DNA of 64,000 nucleotides from Acanthopleura granulata (taxonomy: Eukaryota > Mollusca > Polyplacophora > Chitonida > Chitonidae), in contig JABBOT010000004.1 of assembly GCA_016165875.1 (NCBI GenBank), positions 13,455,672-13,519,671 on the forward strand. The letters run 5' to 3'. The translations under genes and the position numbers were made by a program. The notes below the pieces were generated by a model. That model had not been told where the DNA came from and did no database searches. It saw only the letters and a list, made by a program, of their open reading frames with translations. How positions within the stretch are numbered: position 1 is the stretch's first letter; every line of letters begins with the position of its first letter. Below, in pieces: positions 54,170 to 64,000 of this stretch.

Positions 54170-54700
54170 AAGAGCTACTTTGGTGTCAAAAACATCTGTG
54201 TCTTAAAAGCAAGGTGAATTGATAAAGACTGGGATAGTCTGAATTGTTTTCCTAAATTGTGAAAATATTGCACCGAATTAAAACCGATACTGTACGTTTC
54301 GTCAGAGTATACGGAAACAAAATATTTCTATCGCTTCCACTTTGCCTGGTGTGACGTCAGCCACGAACACATGACGTCATCAATCTCTGACGTGTTTACA
54401 CATATGACGCTGCCCTTGGAACGCTCTTGACGTCATCCCAGCATAAATGCCTTACTCAACGTCACATCTGCCTAATTCGACGTCATACAGGGAATTTTAT
54501 CACGTCACATCAGCAATTTTTTACGGACACAGCCGAAGATTTTGTTTTTCAAGGAATCTTCAGTTATACGGGTTAAATAGTGTTATTCATCAAAATCCTT
54601 TTGAAACATGGTGTTAGGCTTACTCCGTAGGATTTCTTTCATATCATTGTAATATTTTGCATTTGTATTCTGACCAGAGTGGCATTTTAACCGAGAGCTC
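54170..54700 (+). repeat. Dispersed CRE-type repeat, copy C, least decayed
   Basis: Colinear with copies A and B. It contains several CRE-like motifs: tgacgtca at about 54352, 54371 and 54428, tcgacgtca near 54478, and half-sites tgacgtg, cacgtca and aacgtcac. About 3 kb upstream of the laminin start. No coding capacity. Confidence 0.75.
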
Positions 54701-55901
54701 TAAGCCTTATTCATGATATTAATGCCAAAACATGTCGAATTTCTTCTACTACATGTATATTCAATTAAGTATTTACTTGGTTTCTACATGTTGGGTTTAG
54801 CATTTTCACTATACAACTACTTGAACTACATAATGGAAAATTTTTATGTGGTGACGTCAAATTGGTTTTCCTATAATAATTAATCGGAGACCAGCTATGC
54901 TTTAATGCTTTTTGTGCAATTTTATTGCGAACGTTTCTCATTAAAGTACTTTAATGAAAGTGTTGTGTCACCCGAAAAGCAGACATCTCTAATCACCTTG
55001 TTCCCCGACGATATTTGGTCCTTCGTTACATTGCGGTTTAAAGTATAAGAAAAACGCCCATGCACGTACAGAGAAAATCGAACGGACCGCCATGCTGTCA
55101 ATTTTAACCAATCACGGACGAAATGTCCATCACTCAAGAAGGCATCTGTGGCGTCAGCCTTCCTACTTGACCATTTTCAAATGTAGAAGTAACATTAAAT
55201 CAGCTGTTTTCTCTCTGATTATGAGACAATTCTGAAATACTTTAAAGTAAAAGAGAGCTCATGACTGAGGTACTGTTCATTAAAACGGTTAAAAAACTCT
55301 CTCTTGAATGCAAAAACCTGTTTGAATTCATATGAATTCGTTGCTGAACTATCTTAGTTTGGAGTATGGAGTATGTTGCTGTTGACCGGGGATCTGAAGG
55401 CGTCCATGCTTTTAAGCTTAGAAGAGACTGGCCAGTCAGAGACCTAGGAGATATTAGCTGTCTATAAGCTGTGACGTAAATGTTCCGAGTTGACAGTCAA
55501 TGTGACATGTAGTAACATAGGGACAAGTACATGTGTGAAGAACACTTCAAAGTATTTCCAGACCATTGTATTGTGGCGGGAATAAGTTTCCTGATAATTT
55601 CATGTTATAAATTACACACATACCTAAGTTTCAACGACAACCCTAGCAGCTAACTACAGTCTCAGGTGACGGGAGCGTTGCGTGCTTAGAACAGTTACGT
55701 CACACCCCAGACAGAATGGCTACGTTTCATGCTAGGCGACGGAACACGGTTAAATGTTAATTTCCACTGTCGTAGTATCTGTTAGAAAAAATACTTCACC
55801 GAAATAAAGATAATATTGTGCAACCTTTTTAAAAAACTTAACTTTTAACATGAACTTTAAAGCCATCTATAACGAGAAAATGATAATGGAATACGTATCA
55901 C

Positions 55902-56066
55902 GCGTTATTCCCGAAGGTCTCAACCAGGAGAGGCCACAATTCTTGGCCTTCGAGTGTAATGATAAAGGGGACCATACTTCGCACACAAAGGAGTGTGTGG
56001 CCTTTGCTTCTGAAGAGTACAGGGAAATCGTGTTTCCGGTTTCTCTAAAATGGCGTATCCCATGGC
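55902..56066. repeat. Left arm of a large inverted (foldback) repeat
   Basis: Reverse complement of 56647-56812. The inner 40 nt (56027-56066) are a perfect match to 56647-56686; outside that, blocks such as tctcaaccag, ggccacaat and ataaaggggacc match with substitutions. A plus-strand 83-codon frame (55850-56101) overlaps this arm; it resembles nothing I know. Confidence 0.8.
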
Positions 56067-56646
56067 CTCTTAAGAACTCCAGATTAACAAGTGATTTATA
56101 GAGTTACCAAGCAAAATGCGTACAGATCCGTTTAGGTTTGTGTGAATTCACCCCTCTTCTAAAATGATTTTGGTTATACCTTTTGTTGTCTTTTCTTTCA
56201 ACACATCCACATGTAGGGTTGGAAAAATCATTATGTGTACGAACTGTATAAACCACTGTGTCTTTCATAAAGCATAGCCTATTGTATTGTTCCTGATTAG
56301 CTCAGTTGCTCCCCTTGCCTCATACACCCATACGGTTCGTCAGCTGATGAAACTCTTTTATGTAAATTTGGGTTATCCACAAGTTTTCGTGGACAGTACA
56401 GTAAACACCCACATGGGCCGTCTTATGTAGTCTCTGTGTTGGGCTTTCAGTCTCAGACTGGTTATGGCAGTTGTGTAAAATGACAATTCAATGCACAGTC
56501 CAATTTTAATGTGAGAAAAGACAACAAAAAATATAACCAAAGCTATTTCAGAAGTGTGACCCATTCAGACCTAAACGGGCACAGGCATTTTTTATGACGT
56601 GCTTGGTAAGTCTATCAATCATCTTTTCATCTGAAATTCCTACGAA

Positions 56647-56812
56647 GCCATGGGATACGCCATTTTAGAGAAACCGGAAACACGATGTTGCATCATCCGT
56701 ACCCTACCCTCTTCAATATGAGGCGAGACATTCCTTTGTCATGTTAAATACGGTCCCCTTTATAATTACAACCACGCATTGTGGCCTACTGGTTGAGATC
56801 TTGCAGAATAAC
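56647..56812. repeat. Right arm of the large inverted (foldback) repeat
   Basis: Pairs with 55902-56066 across a 580-bp spacer. The arm starts gccatgggatacgccatttt and runs out through ttgagatcttgcagaataac. Confidence 0.8.
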
Positions 56813-56932
56813 CACAGACCTGTTCCAGTACCACTTTCTGGTTGAAAATGGCAAGACAAAATCTCGCCCTTGAGGGTTAAAACTGATAGCATCGTAACCC
56901 ATTCGATTTTCCTCACCTGGACGGTTTTGCTT

Positions 56933-57000
56933 ACTTTGAAATCCAACATTTCGGTTATCCCATATCACTTTGAAATCCAACATTTCGGTTATCCCATATC
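56933..57000. repeat. 34-bp perfect tandem duplication
   Basis: actttgaaatccaacatttc (34-bp unit) occurs at 56933-56966 and again at 56967-57000 without change. Confidence 0.95.
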
Positions 57001-57439
57001 ACTAAAATAAAAACTGACGTTTTCTAAACTTTAAATGGGATTCTTCATCGATAAATATATACATTTGGTCTAGTGTTGTCTTTTCTTTTGAAAGTCAAAA
57101 TGTTTTTGTATCCCAAATATTTCGCAGTCCAAATGTGCCCCTAAGTTTGTTCTTTTAACTTTGCCCTGCAGCAGCCCTCCAGAAAGAGGAACTTGATATC
57201 CCTGGAACATTCGGTCTTCCTTGAGAATTACAATCTTGTGAACGTGCTTATTAGATCGGGGCGGGTCTTGGCGACAGAGGCGCGTGCAATTGGACAGCTA
57301 TAGGGCACGTGAGTCACGGGTTCAGATGACGCCGTCTTTGGGCTATGATTTCATACATTGCCCGCGCTCTCAATGATCGTGTGGCCGTGATGACTACAAA
57401 CGTTGGGCCCTTTCAACCGTTTAACGTTCGCTGAAGACC

Positions 57440-57595
57440 ACATGTGTTCTATACAGCGCCTGCACGCCATGCACGTGGGTAGTTTCCCCGGTAAAATGTC
57501 CGTAATCAACGTCGGGTACTGCACCCACAAAATTGACCGCCATGGCATATAAGTGAGAATCATATTAATCATCATTCAAATAAAGAAAGAAAAAT
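57440..57595 (+). mobile_element. Possible strongly decayed SINE
   Basis: gtagtttccccggtaaaatg, gccatggcatataagtgaga and cattcaaataaagaaagaaa follow the order of the SINE 3' half, but identity is low. Confidence 0.35.
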
Positions 57596-57756
57596 TGAAT
57601 GCTTAATATGTAGTATGTAGTTGTATGATATTGCTAATAACAGCAACTCTCCCTCTAGTTTGGAATAAGCATCCATGTCCTTATACTGTAGTGAGATCTA
57701 CCCACTGTATTCATGGCTGCCCTAATATACTTTACGTGGACATCTGTTTTGTTTTG

Positions 57757-57777
57757 TTTTTTTTTTTTTTTTTTTTT
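57757..57777. repeat. Poly-T tract (T21)
   Basis: 21 T in a row, preceded by gttttgtttt. Confidence 0.95.
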
Positions 57778-59868
57778 GTTTTCAAAAACCAGCAGTGCAT
57801 GCACATGAATTAATGGTCAAGTCATTTGTTTCTAATAAATTCAGTCTGAACTATCATTTGATTCAAGTTCACACGCAGTGAGTCTTTTACTTTAATTTGT
57901 GATTTACAAATAAAATGAAATCTGTTCGTTTATAGGTTTAAGAACGTTCAAGAATGTTACCAAAATCTCTTCGAGAAGGTTACAAAACAAATAGTCATGC
58001 ATTAATCGATCTACAGCACAGGAAACGCCATCAGGTCACTGAACAGTACACATATATTACACAGCATGTATATCATATGGCTCTTAGGGTATCTGTTCTC
58101 TGGTAATCGGCATGTTTATATCATGTAATAAAATATTATTTTGTAAAGTAGTACTTTATATATAAAATATAGGTAGCTTTATTTATGTATTTATTTATGT
58201 ACACGCCTTTATTGTCGTACTTAGCTATTAGGCCTGAGACATCAATTAATTTTCCATAAGCAACAATGTTAACGTTTAGTGCCATCCGTGGCCAATAAGT
58301 ATTGGCGCATACATTGCCCAGCCTGTGCGAAAGCAACCATAAAATCTTGACATACAGTAGGCTGACCCTCCAAATCTGGAGCTTCCTATGCCAGAGCCTA
58401 GGAGGGGTGCCTAGCAACGCTAAAGGGAGGTCAATTGCACCTTGACCAGACCGTAATACTTTGTGCCCTGGTGCCAAAAGTTTCAAACTTTTATCAATAA
58501 ATCTCATATCTGTCCAAAGTGCAGAGAATTTCCATTATTATCATATCAAGCATGCACCTGTACACCAAACAGGGCTGGCTGGCAACGAAAAAGTCTTTTA
58601 GTAAACAAAGGGAACGAACGCAAAATGCAAAGGGGAAGAACTCGTCCAGGCAGTTAAAATAAGGCAGTCCTGTATATTATCAGCATGCTTTTGGGCCTGC
58701 AGAAGAGGATGATGAGTCTGTCTGAGTGTATAGCACTTTGCCTTTATTAACATGTAGTTTTAAGTGAAGGGAAAAGCTGGCATTGTTAGGAGTAAAAGAC
58801 CTAGGCTTTCAATGTTGTATCGTTGCGTGTGAATATATTTCCCTAGTTCACATACAATGTATAGCAATTGAAACCAAAGTAGAGACAGATCGCTAAAAGG
58901 TCGTAAATCCATGTTCTTTAGAATCACACAAACGGGGGAAACCATTGCTTTTACTATTCCTTGAAATCCAATCCAAGTACAAGAAAAGGACTGTACCGCT
59001 TTGAGGAGAAAATACACCTGCCCTCCTTGTAACATAAATATGTGTGAAACACTTTTCTCCATCAAATGTTAGCGCATGTGGGACTGTGTGATATTGTGCC
59101 ACGAAAACAAGTATACTCTCAACCATCGAACTCCTAGGTTCGCCATGTCAGTTTTGAATCACGACTTCATGCAAAAATTCAACAAACAAAGGTTTTAGCT
59201 CGTATAAACTCGACGGGTATATCGATATAGACCCACATGTAGTCAATTAAGACATTCCATGTGATTATTTGAGGTTTTAAGCCGCGTATATGATGACAAG
59301 AATCTTGTAACAAACGGAAGCGAACATATTTATGTGCCTATATAGGGAGTTAGGCAATAACTCAGATTTATTTATTGACTAGAGCATAACGTTGAATGAA
59401 AGAATATTTGACATAGACATGACATTGGTCACGTTTCAGGCGGGAGAAAATAAACTTCAGTAGTTCGCCGCCTCATACATTATTTTCAATTAAGGGCCGA
59501 TCGTCTGTATATTACAATAAGAGTCCAAAATGTTTGTAATACTTAACTGACCCTGAGAATGTTGTTATCACAAGTCAGACTGTTAACAGAATAAAGAAAT
59601 ACAAAGGTCTATAGAACAACTCATAAAGAGCTGTGGCTCCTTCTCTCTCATTGTAAGTATAGGCGAGAATGGAAATTAACCGAAAGGCAGAGATGAAGCA
59701 ATGAGGATGGGGATATATGGAGATGGGGCGACGGTGCATATAAAACGATGACCCAGGCTCTACTCAAGCTAGGAAATGAAGATGTTATACCGTAAATTTA
59801 GCAGAATGAATGAATGATTGTAAACACCGAGTTAACTCTCAAGTTAATTTAATATACGTATTTGTCAA

Positions 59869-60090
59869 TGATTTATTTGATTGGTGTTTTTGCAGTAAGC
59901 AAGAATATTTCACTTATACGACAGCATTATGGTGGAAGTAAACCAAGCATAGCTTGAAGGAAACCCATGGACCATCTACAAGATGCTGGCAGACCTTGTC
60001 ACGTACCAGAGGAAGCCATGCAGGATAAGCCGACCTTAACTCACAGCGACAGCATTGCTGAGAAACTAGTGGAACATTCTTCTGCACTAT
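59869..60090 (-). mobile_element. SINE copy, minus strand
   Basis: tttatttgattggtgttttt, caagaatatttcacttatac, ggaaacccatggaccatcta and gatgctggcagacctt are the reverse of the SINE tail and body. The tRNA-like head at the right is diverged and its boundary uncertain. Confidence 0.75.
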
Positions 60091-61061
60091 ACATGGCAAG
60101 TTAATAACATCGGCAAAGGAGGCCAGAAAATATATGAATTGCTTTAATAATTTTTTTTAATACTTAATATTTGTAAAATTAAATCTTATTGTATAATGTA
60201 TATTTGCAACCGCTCTGATTTATGACGGCCGAAAATCGACCATGTCGTTGATGGAGCTCCTTTAAATGTTCCACATGCATCATCATGTAGTTAGCGCCGC
60301 GTAGTAAGGTGTCGAAAGAGACACCAAAATAAACTGTTGCGGCTTTGCTGCTCAGATAACGAGTAAATAAGGAATTTGTTTGTAGAAATGCATCTCTGAG
60401 TTGTTACATCAGCTACAGAGACTGATAAACGTCTTATTTATTCATTATTTGACTAGATAAACCGGAACAGTTTATTAATTAATTTATCATTATCTATTAA
60501 TTTGTAGCTGTAATACCTCAATGATGCATTCCTAAAAAGCAGGTCTTCACTCATTATCTGACTAGAAAAATCGCAACAATTTATTTGCGTGTCTTTTGGG
60601 CTGAGTACTATGCAAGCTCTACCTGTTTATAATGGCCATAACTATATACTGCTCTCAAATTCTCTCACGTCGTTTCAGCATTCCATCACATCGCTTCATA
60701 ACGTTGATTTGATCTGTGATCTGTTTCATTCAACCCAGCTTATAGCTTCAGAAAATAAAATGTGAATGTGGAAGCAAAGCTGTGAAGATGGCCCGCCACT
60801 CTCAGAGCTATAAAGGTTGATGCCCCACTTTTAATGTTCTTGTGTACGACCTCACGGGAACTCTTCTCTGTAACCTTACATGAAGCTTAATAGGCCTATA
60901 ATATACCATGGGTGGTTCACCAATCACTTGCCAAAGTTTACTGGTTTTTCATGGCACCTCAGATTGCTCTTCATATAAACCTGGTGTCCATCATTTATAA
61001 GTAGGCCTAAATCATTCTTAAACATGGAGTTATAAATAATTTCTCCAACAGATACCCCATT

Positions 61062-61290
61062 GCTGCATTACCAAACGCCTCCGCACTTGTCGATCGCTCC
61101 GTCTCACCGGTCCATTGCTCTATGTCATGGTTCCATAGTCTCGCCCCATATCATCGCTCCGTCTTTTCGCTCCATGTCATTGCTCCATTGTTTCACATCG
61201 GTTGATCGTTTCATTCCATCGCATGGGCCCGTGGCATTACTTCATCGCTCCCACATCGCATCACTCCATCATCTTCCTCCATTACCTCAT
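61062..61290. repeat. Degenerate short-period repeat rich in tcgctccat
   Basis: Variants of (a)tcgctccgt, ttgctccat, tcgctccat and catcgcatc recur throughout. Open on the plus strand for 77 codons only because of its biased composition. Confidence 0.6.
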
Positions 61291-63015
61291 TAAGCTTTCA
61301 ATAATTTCAGTTCTTGAAACTGTTATAGTATATACACTAAACAATAACCACTGAAACCATTTATGTAATATATAAAAAACAAGTGCCTTCAGGTGATTCC
61401 TGAGCGCCTGTTCATCTAGCTTCATACTACAATTTGTGACAATTAATGTCCAAGACCATCTTGCTGATCTTTGGATGACTATTCACCTAGAGTGTCCTCG
61501 CCATACATATATTTATATTAATACTCTGACAAGAATTATTTAGGAAATGTGGTTCTGAACATATACAGGTAACCTGTCTCACTATTTCATCAATGACAGA
61601 CAGGTACATGTCGTGTTTGATTTAAAGTTGGCTTGCAAAAATGCACTCTGAGTAGCACGTTTTCATACAGGAGTAAAAATGATACTTTTGGTGTCGACAC
61701 TGAAGTTTTTTCTGATAAGACTCTCTAGTGTGGATGACCCTCTTACGTGGAGGAATAGATCAGAATCAAGCAAAATGTATCGCCGTAAAAATAGCTGAAC
61801 TGAAATGCGGAATTAAAGATTATGTATATAGAATATTCATCGAAGAATATTCCCCTGCATTTTCGATGGTTTTTATTACATTTGTAACAATGGTAATTGT
61901 GAAAGGCTTACATTTATTTTCCCACAGCTCATCAAAGGACTAAGGAATATACGCTATAACACACATCTTTTTCACTTTGATCGTATTTGCTGTACATATC
62001 AAATGAATTTTTATTAAAACTATATTGGCGGCTAAGAAATCGAACTAAATCTACCTTCCTACAGGTTTAAACCAAGCTATACTTCCATCAGGTACCAGCA
62101 CCTACAGGCGCTACATGTGGTCGCAAAGAATTGGGCTTCACGTAAAAAATGGCCTGTATCTGTTTTACTATAATATAAGGACAAACTCATTAGATGGTGT
62201 ATAGCGAACGGTTGAAACTGTCCGATCGTAATGTGATTTGTAAATTCCTTGCTAGATTCCTGTCAGCAAAGCTTTTAAGTTTATGATATTCCATGGAAAT
62301 AAACGTCAAAGAAAATGTAAATGTTAATTTTCTGCGTTGATAATTCTGCAACTCTGTAGTATAAACTGGGTCTTTATAAATACATGTACATACTTTAGAG
62401 GACTGTAACTATTAAAAACAAATTATTTTGAGCTATAGATATTATTCACCATTTAGTGGTGTGTTAGAATATTTAGTATATTTACTCTGTTTTTCTAAAC
62501 TAAGTCCGTACCGGCATCTTCGTTACATTTACTCTTATGGTACAATCGTCGCCATGACCTATACACCTTCTCTACATCCTTAAAGGGTAAAATCAATTCG
62601 TCTTTCTGGTTGGCCCTGGCATCTGTTACCTATTGCTGTTTCTTACTTTGCTCGGCCTCAGACTCTTATAATAAATGAAACCAGCGTGTACTTTCATTTG
62701 TATTGATGGTGCTCGACATCATATTATGAAATAATGCACATGTATATCACTGTATATATCGTCACGATACTCTATTCTGCATATATTATCATGGCCACAT
62801 TTATACACCTTTACCCTAATATGATTTATTATAAGTTGGAATAAAACAAGCCATCCGGATTTGATTCCCGTTGAAATGTTACTTACGGTATATTGTACAA
62901 CGTGCTTTAGTAATTATACATTTCAATGAATAAAGTATCACATCAAAATGAAATAAAATCAAATAGTGTGAATGCTACAGACCTTAATCATTTTCTCGGT
63001 GTAAGCGCCTTTCTG

Positions 63016-63143
<128 letters not shown>

Positions 63144-63753
63144 CAAGTGGTTCAAGCAATATATTCTTAAGTTGTGTCCCTGTCAATCTACATTTTATAA
63201 TGTATATAAGAATATTACTGACTGTTTCATATTTGTTAGTCATATTTGTTTTTTTTTTATATATTTGTTTCATATAAATTAACTTACATAAGATTCAATT
63301 AAGGTGTCATCGTTTATTTTCTAACAAGTCCATTATTTATCTGATGATAAAGAATTTTTTTCCCAAGAACCTTGTATTCAAATGATTTAACACATGGTCT
63401 ATTTTATTCAATGAAATACCAACGAATTTATCGGAGATAGACTGTAGGGAAACGGCATAATTTTATGTAAGGCCTGTGCATAATTGTTCGCTTGTTGCCT
63501 GAAACATTAAGAGTGCTTTTGTATCAGATAGACGTCGAGAGTGTTGCCGCAATCGGCGATTACGCTGCGTAGGGGTACTGCGGTTTCCTAGATCAAACCA
63601 TAAAGGCAACCGCCATCACAACTTCTTAAAATTTCTTATATTTTAAGAAATCACAAATTCTTATAATTTAAAGAAAGCACGCATTATGTGAAAGGCCATG
63701 TTGTGCTGATTTCAACTATGCTCTTCATTATTTTTTGACTGTTTTGTACAATC

Positions 63754-63890
63754 ATGGAAATGGAAATAAAAACTGAAGTGCCGTCGTGGACATTTTGGAC
63801 CATACTGAACAACCTGAAGCATATTGACGTCACCGATTCCATTTTGCTGCTGAACATGCTGGAACTGTTATATTTCCACATTAAATACAG
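63754..63890 (+). CDS. Possible first coding exon of an unrecognised plus-strand gene
   Basis: ATG at 63754 (atcATGG) opens 45 codons plus two bases: MEMEIKTEVPSWTFWTIL, NNLKHIDVTDS, then a leucine-rich stretch ILLLNMLELLYFHIKY, ending at AG followed by the donor-like gtaata. About half of the third codon positions are G or C, unlike the very AT-rich surroundings, and the exon ends as soon as a donor is met (the frame would stop in the next codon). The gene would continue off the right edge. I do not recognise the protein. A 71-codon minus-strand frame also covers this stretch; I find it less convincing. Confidence 0.4.
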
Positions 63891-63978
63891 GTAATACATA
63901 TGTATAAGTATATAAGTATAAGTTTGTGTGGGACTTCATTCTCGAATCCTCTCTTTTTTTGCAAATTTGCTATTATGA

Positions 63979-64000
63979 TGTCGTGTCGTGTCGTGTCGTG
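63979..64000. repeat. (tgtcg)n pentanucleotide repeat cut by the window edge
   Basis: A little over four copies of tgtcg up to the last base; its full length is unknown. Confidence 0.9.

Noticed and set aside
58136..58507. 123-codon minus-strand frame upstream of laminin
   Set aside because: Longest frame in the intergenic part. Another frame there reads KYYGLVKVQL, briefly suggesting a type-B DNA polymerase relic, but it stops at once and no other motif is present.
61060..61293. 77-codon frame rich in His, Ser and Pro
   Set aside because: Product of a degenerate short tandem repeat.
61728..61943. 71-codon plus-strand frame with a hydrophobic segment
   Set aside because: One possible membrane segment only; no conserved motif, AT-rich codons, no clear splice sites.

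Overview
This is eukaryotic genomic DNA, AT-rich, with intron-bearing genes and many short dispersed repeats. It is most likely from a marine lophotrochozoan, probably a mollusc. The evidence is a beta-type laminin gene of animal design, tRNA-derived SINE copies whose 3' end (…gtaaaacaccaatcaaataaataaa) resembles mollusc SINEs as I remember them, and a strong excess of the palindrome TACATGTA. The species cannot be fixed from the sequence alone, and an annelid or brachiopod is not excluded.

The main content is one gene on the minus strand: a laminin beta-1/beta-2-type chain. I could trace 28 coding exons from the initiator ATG at 51241 down to 251, where the gene runs off the left edge. All exon junctions follow GT-AG and all phases agree. 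The joined coding sequence is 4977 nt (1659 codons). The domain order is signal peptide, LN domain, LE repeats 1-5, LF (laminin IV type B) domain, LE repeats 6-13, coiled coil, the cysteine-rich laminin-beta insert, and more coiled coil. About the last 100 codons, with the C-terminal chain-joining cysteine and the 3' UTR, should lie left of position 1.

Layout from right to left in gene order: exon 1 (5' UTR and signal peptide start) sits near 51.2 kb beside a CpG-rich block that is the likely promoter. An 18.6-kb first intron (32559-51201) follows and holds repeats but no nested gene I can defend. The LN exons lie at 32.5, 30.6 and 24.2 kb. The LE and LF exons run from 22.5 to 6.7 kb and the coiled-coil exons from 6.1 to 0.25 kb.

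The region right of 51.6 kb looks intergenic. It holds a CRE-rich repeat copy, an imperfect foldback (inverted) repeat, short tandem repeats, a long (TA)n tract and degenerate SINE copies. At the far right edge, 63754-63890 on the plus strand reads as a possible first coding exon of an unrecognised gene, ending at a consensus-like splice donor.

Repeats that I can support: at least seven SINE copies (two with clear 12-13-bp target-site duplications), a three-copy CRE-bearing repeat, a hAT-like MITE pair with CAGGG termini, minisatellites with 42-, 83- and ~84-bp periods, two degenerate tandem arrays, and several simple repeats.
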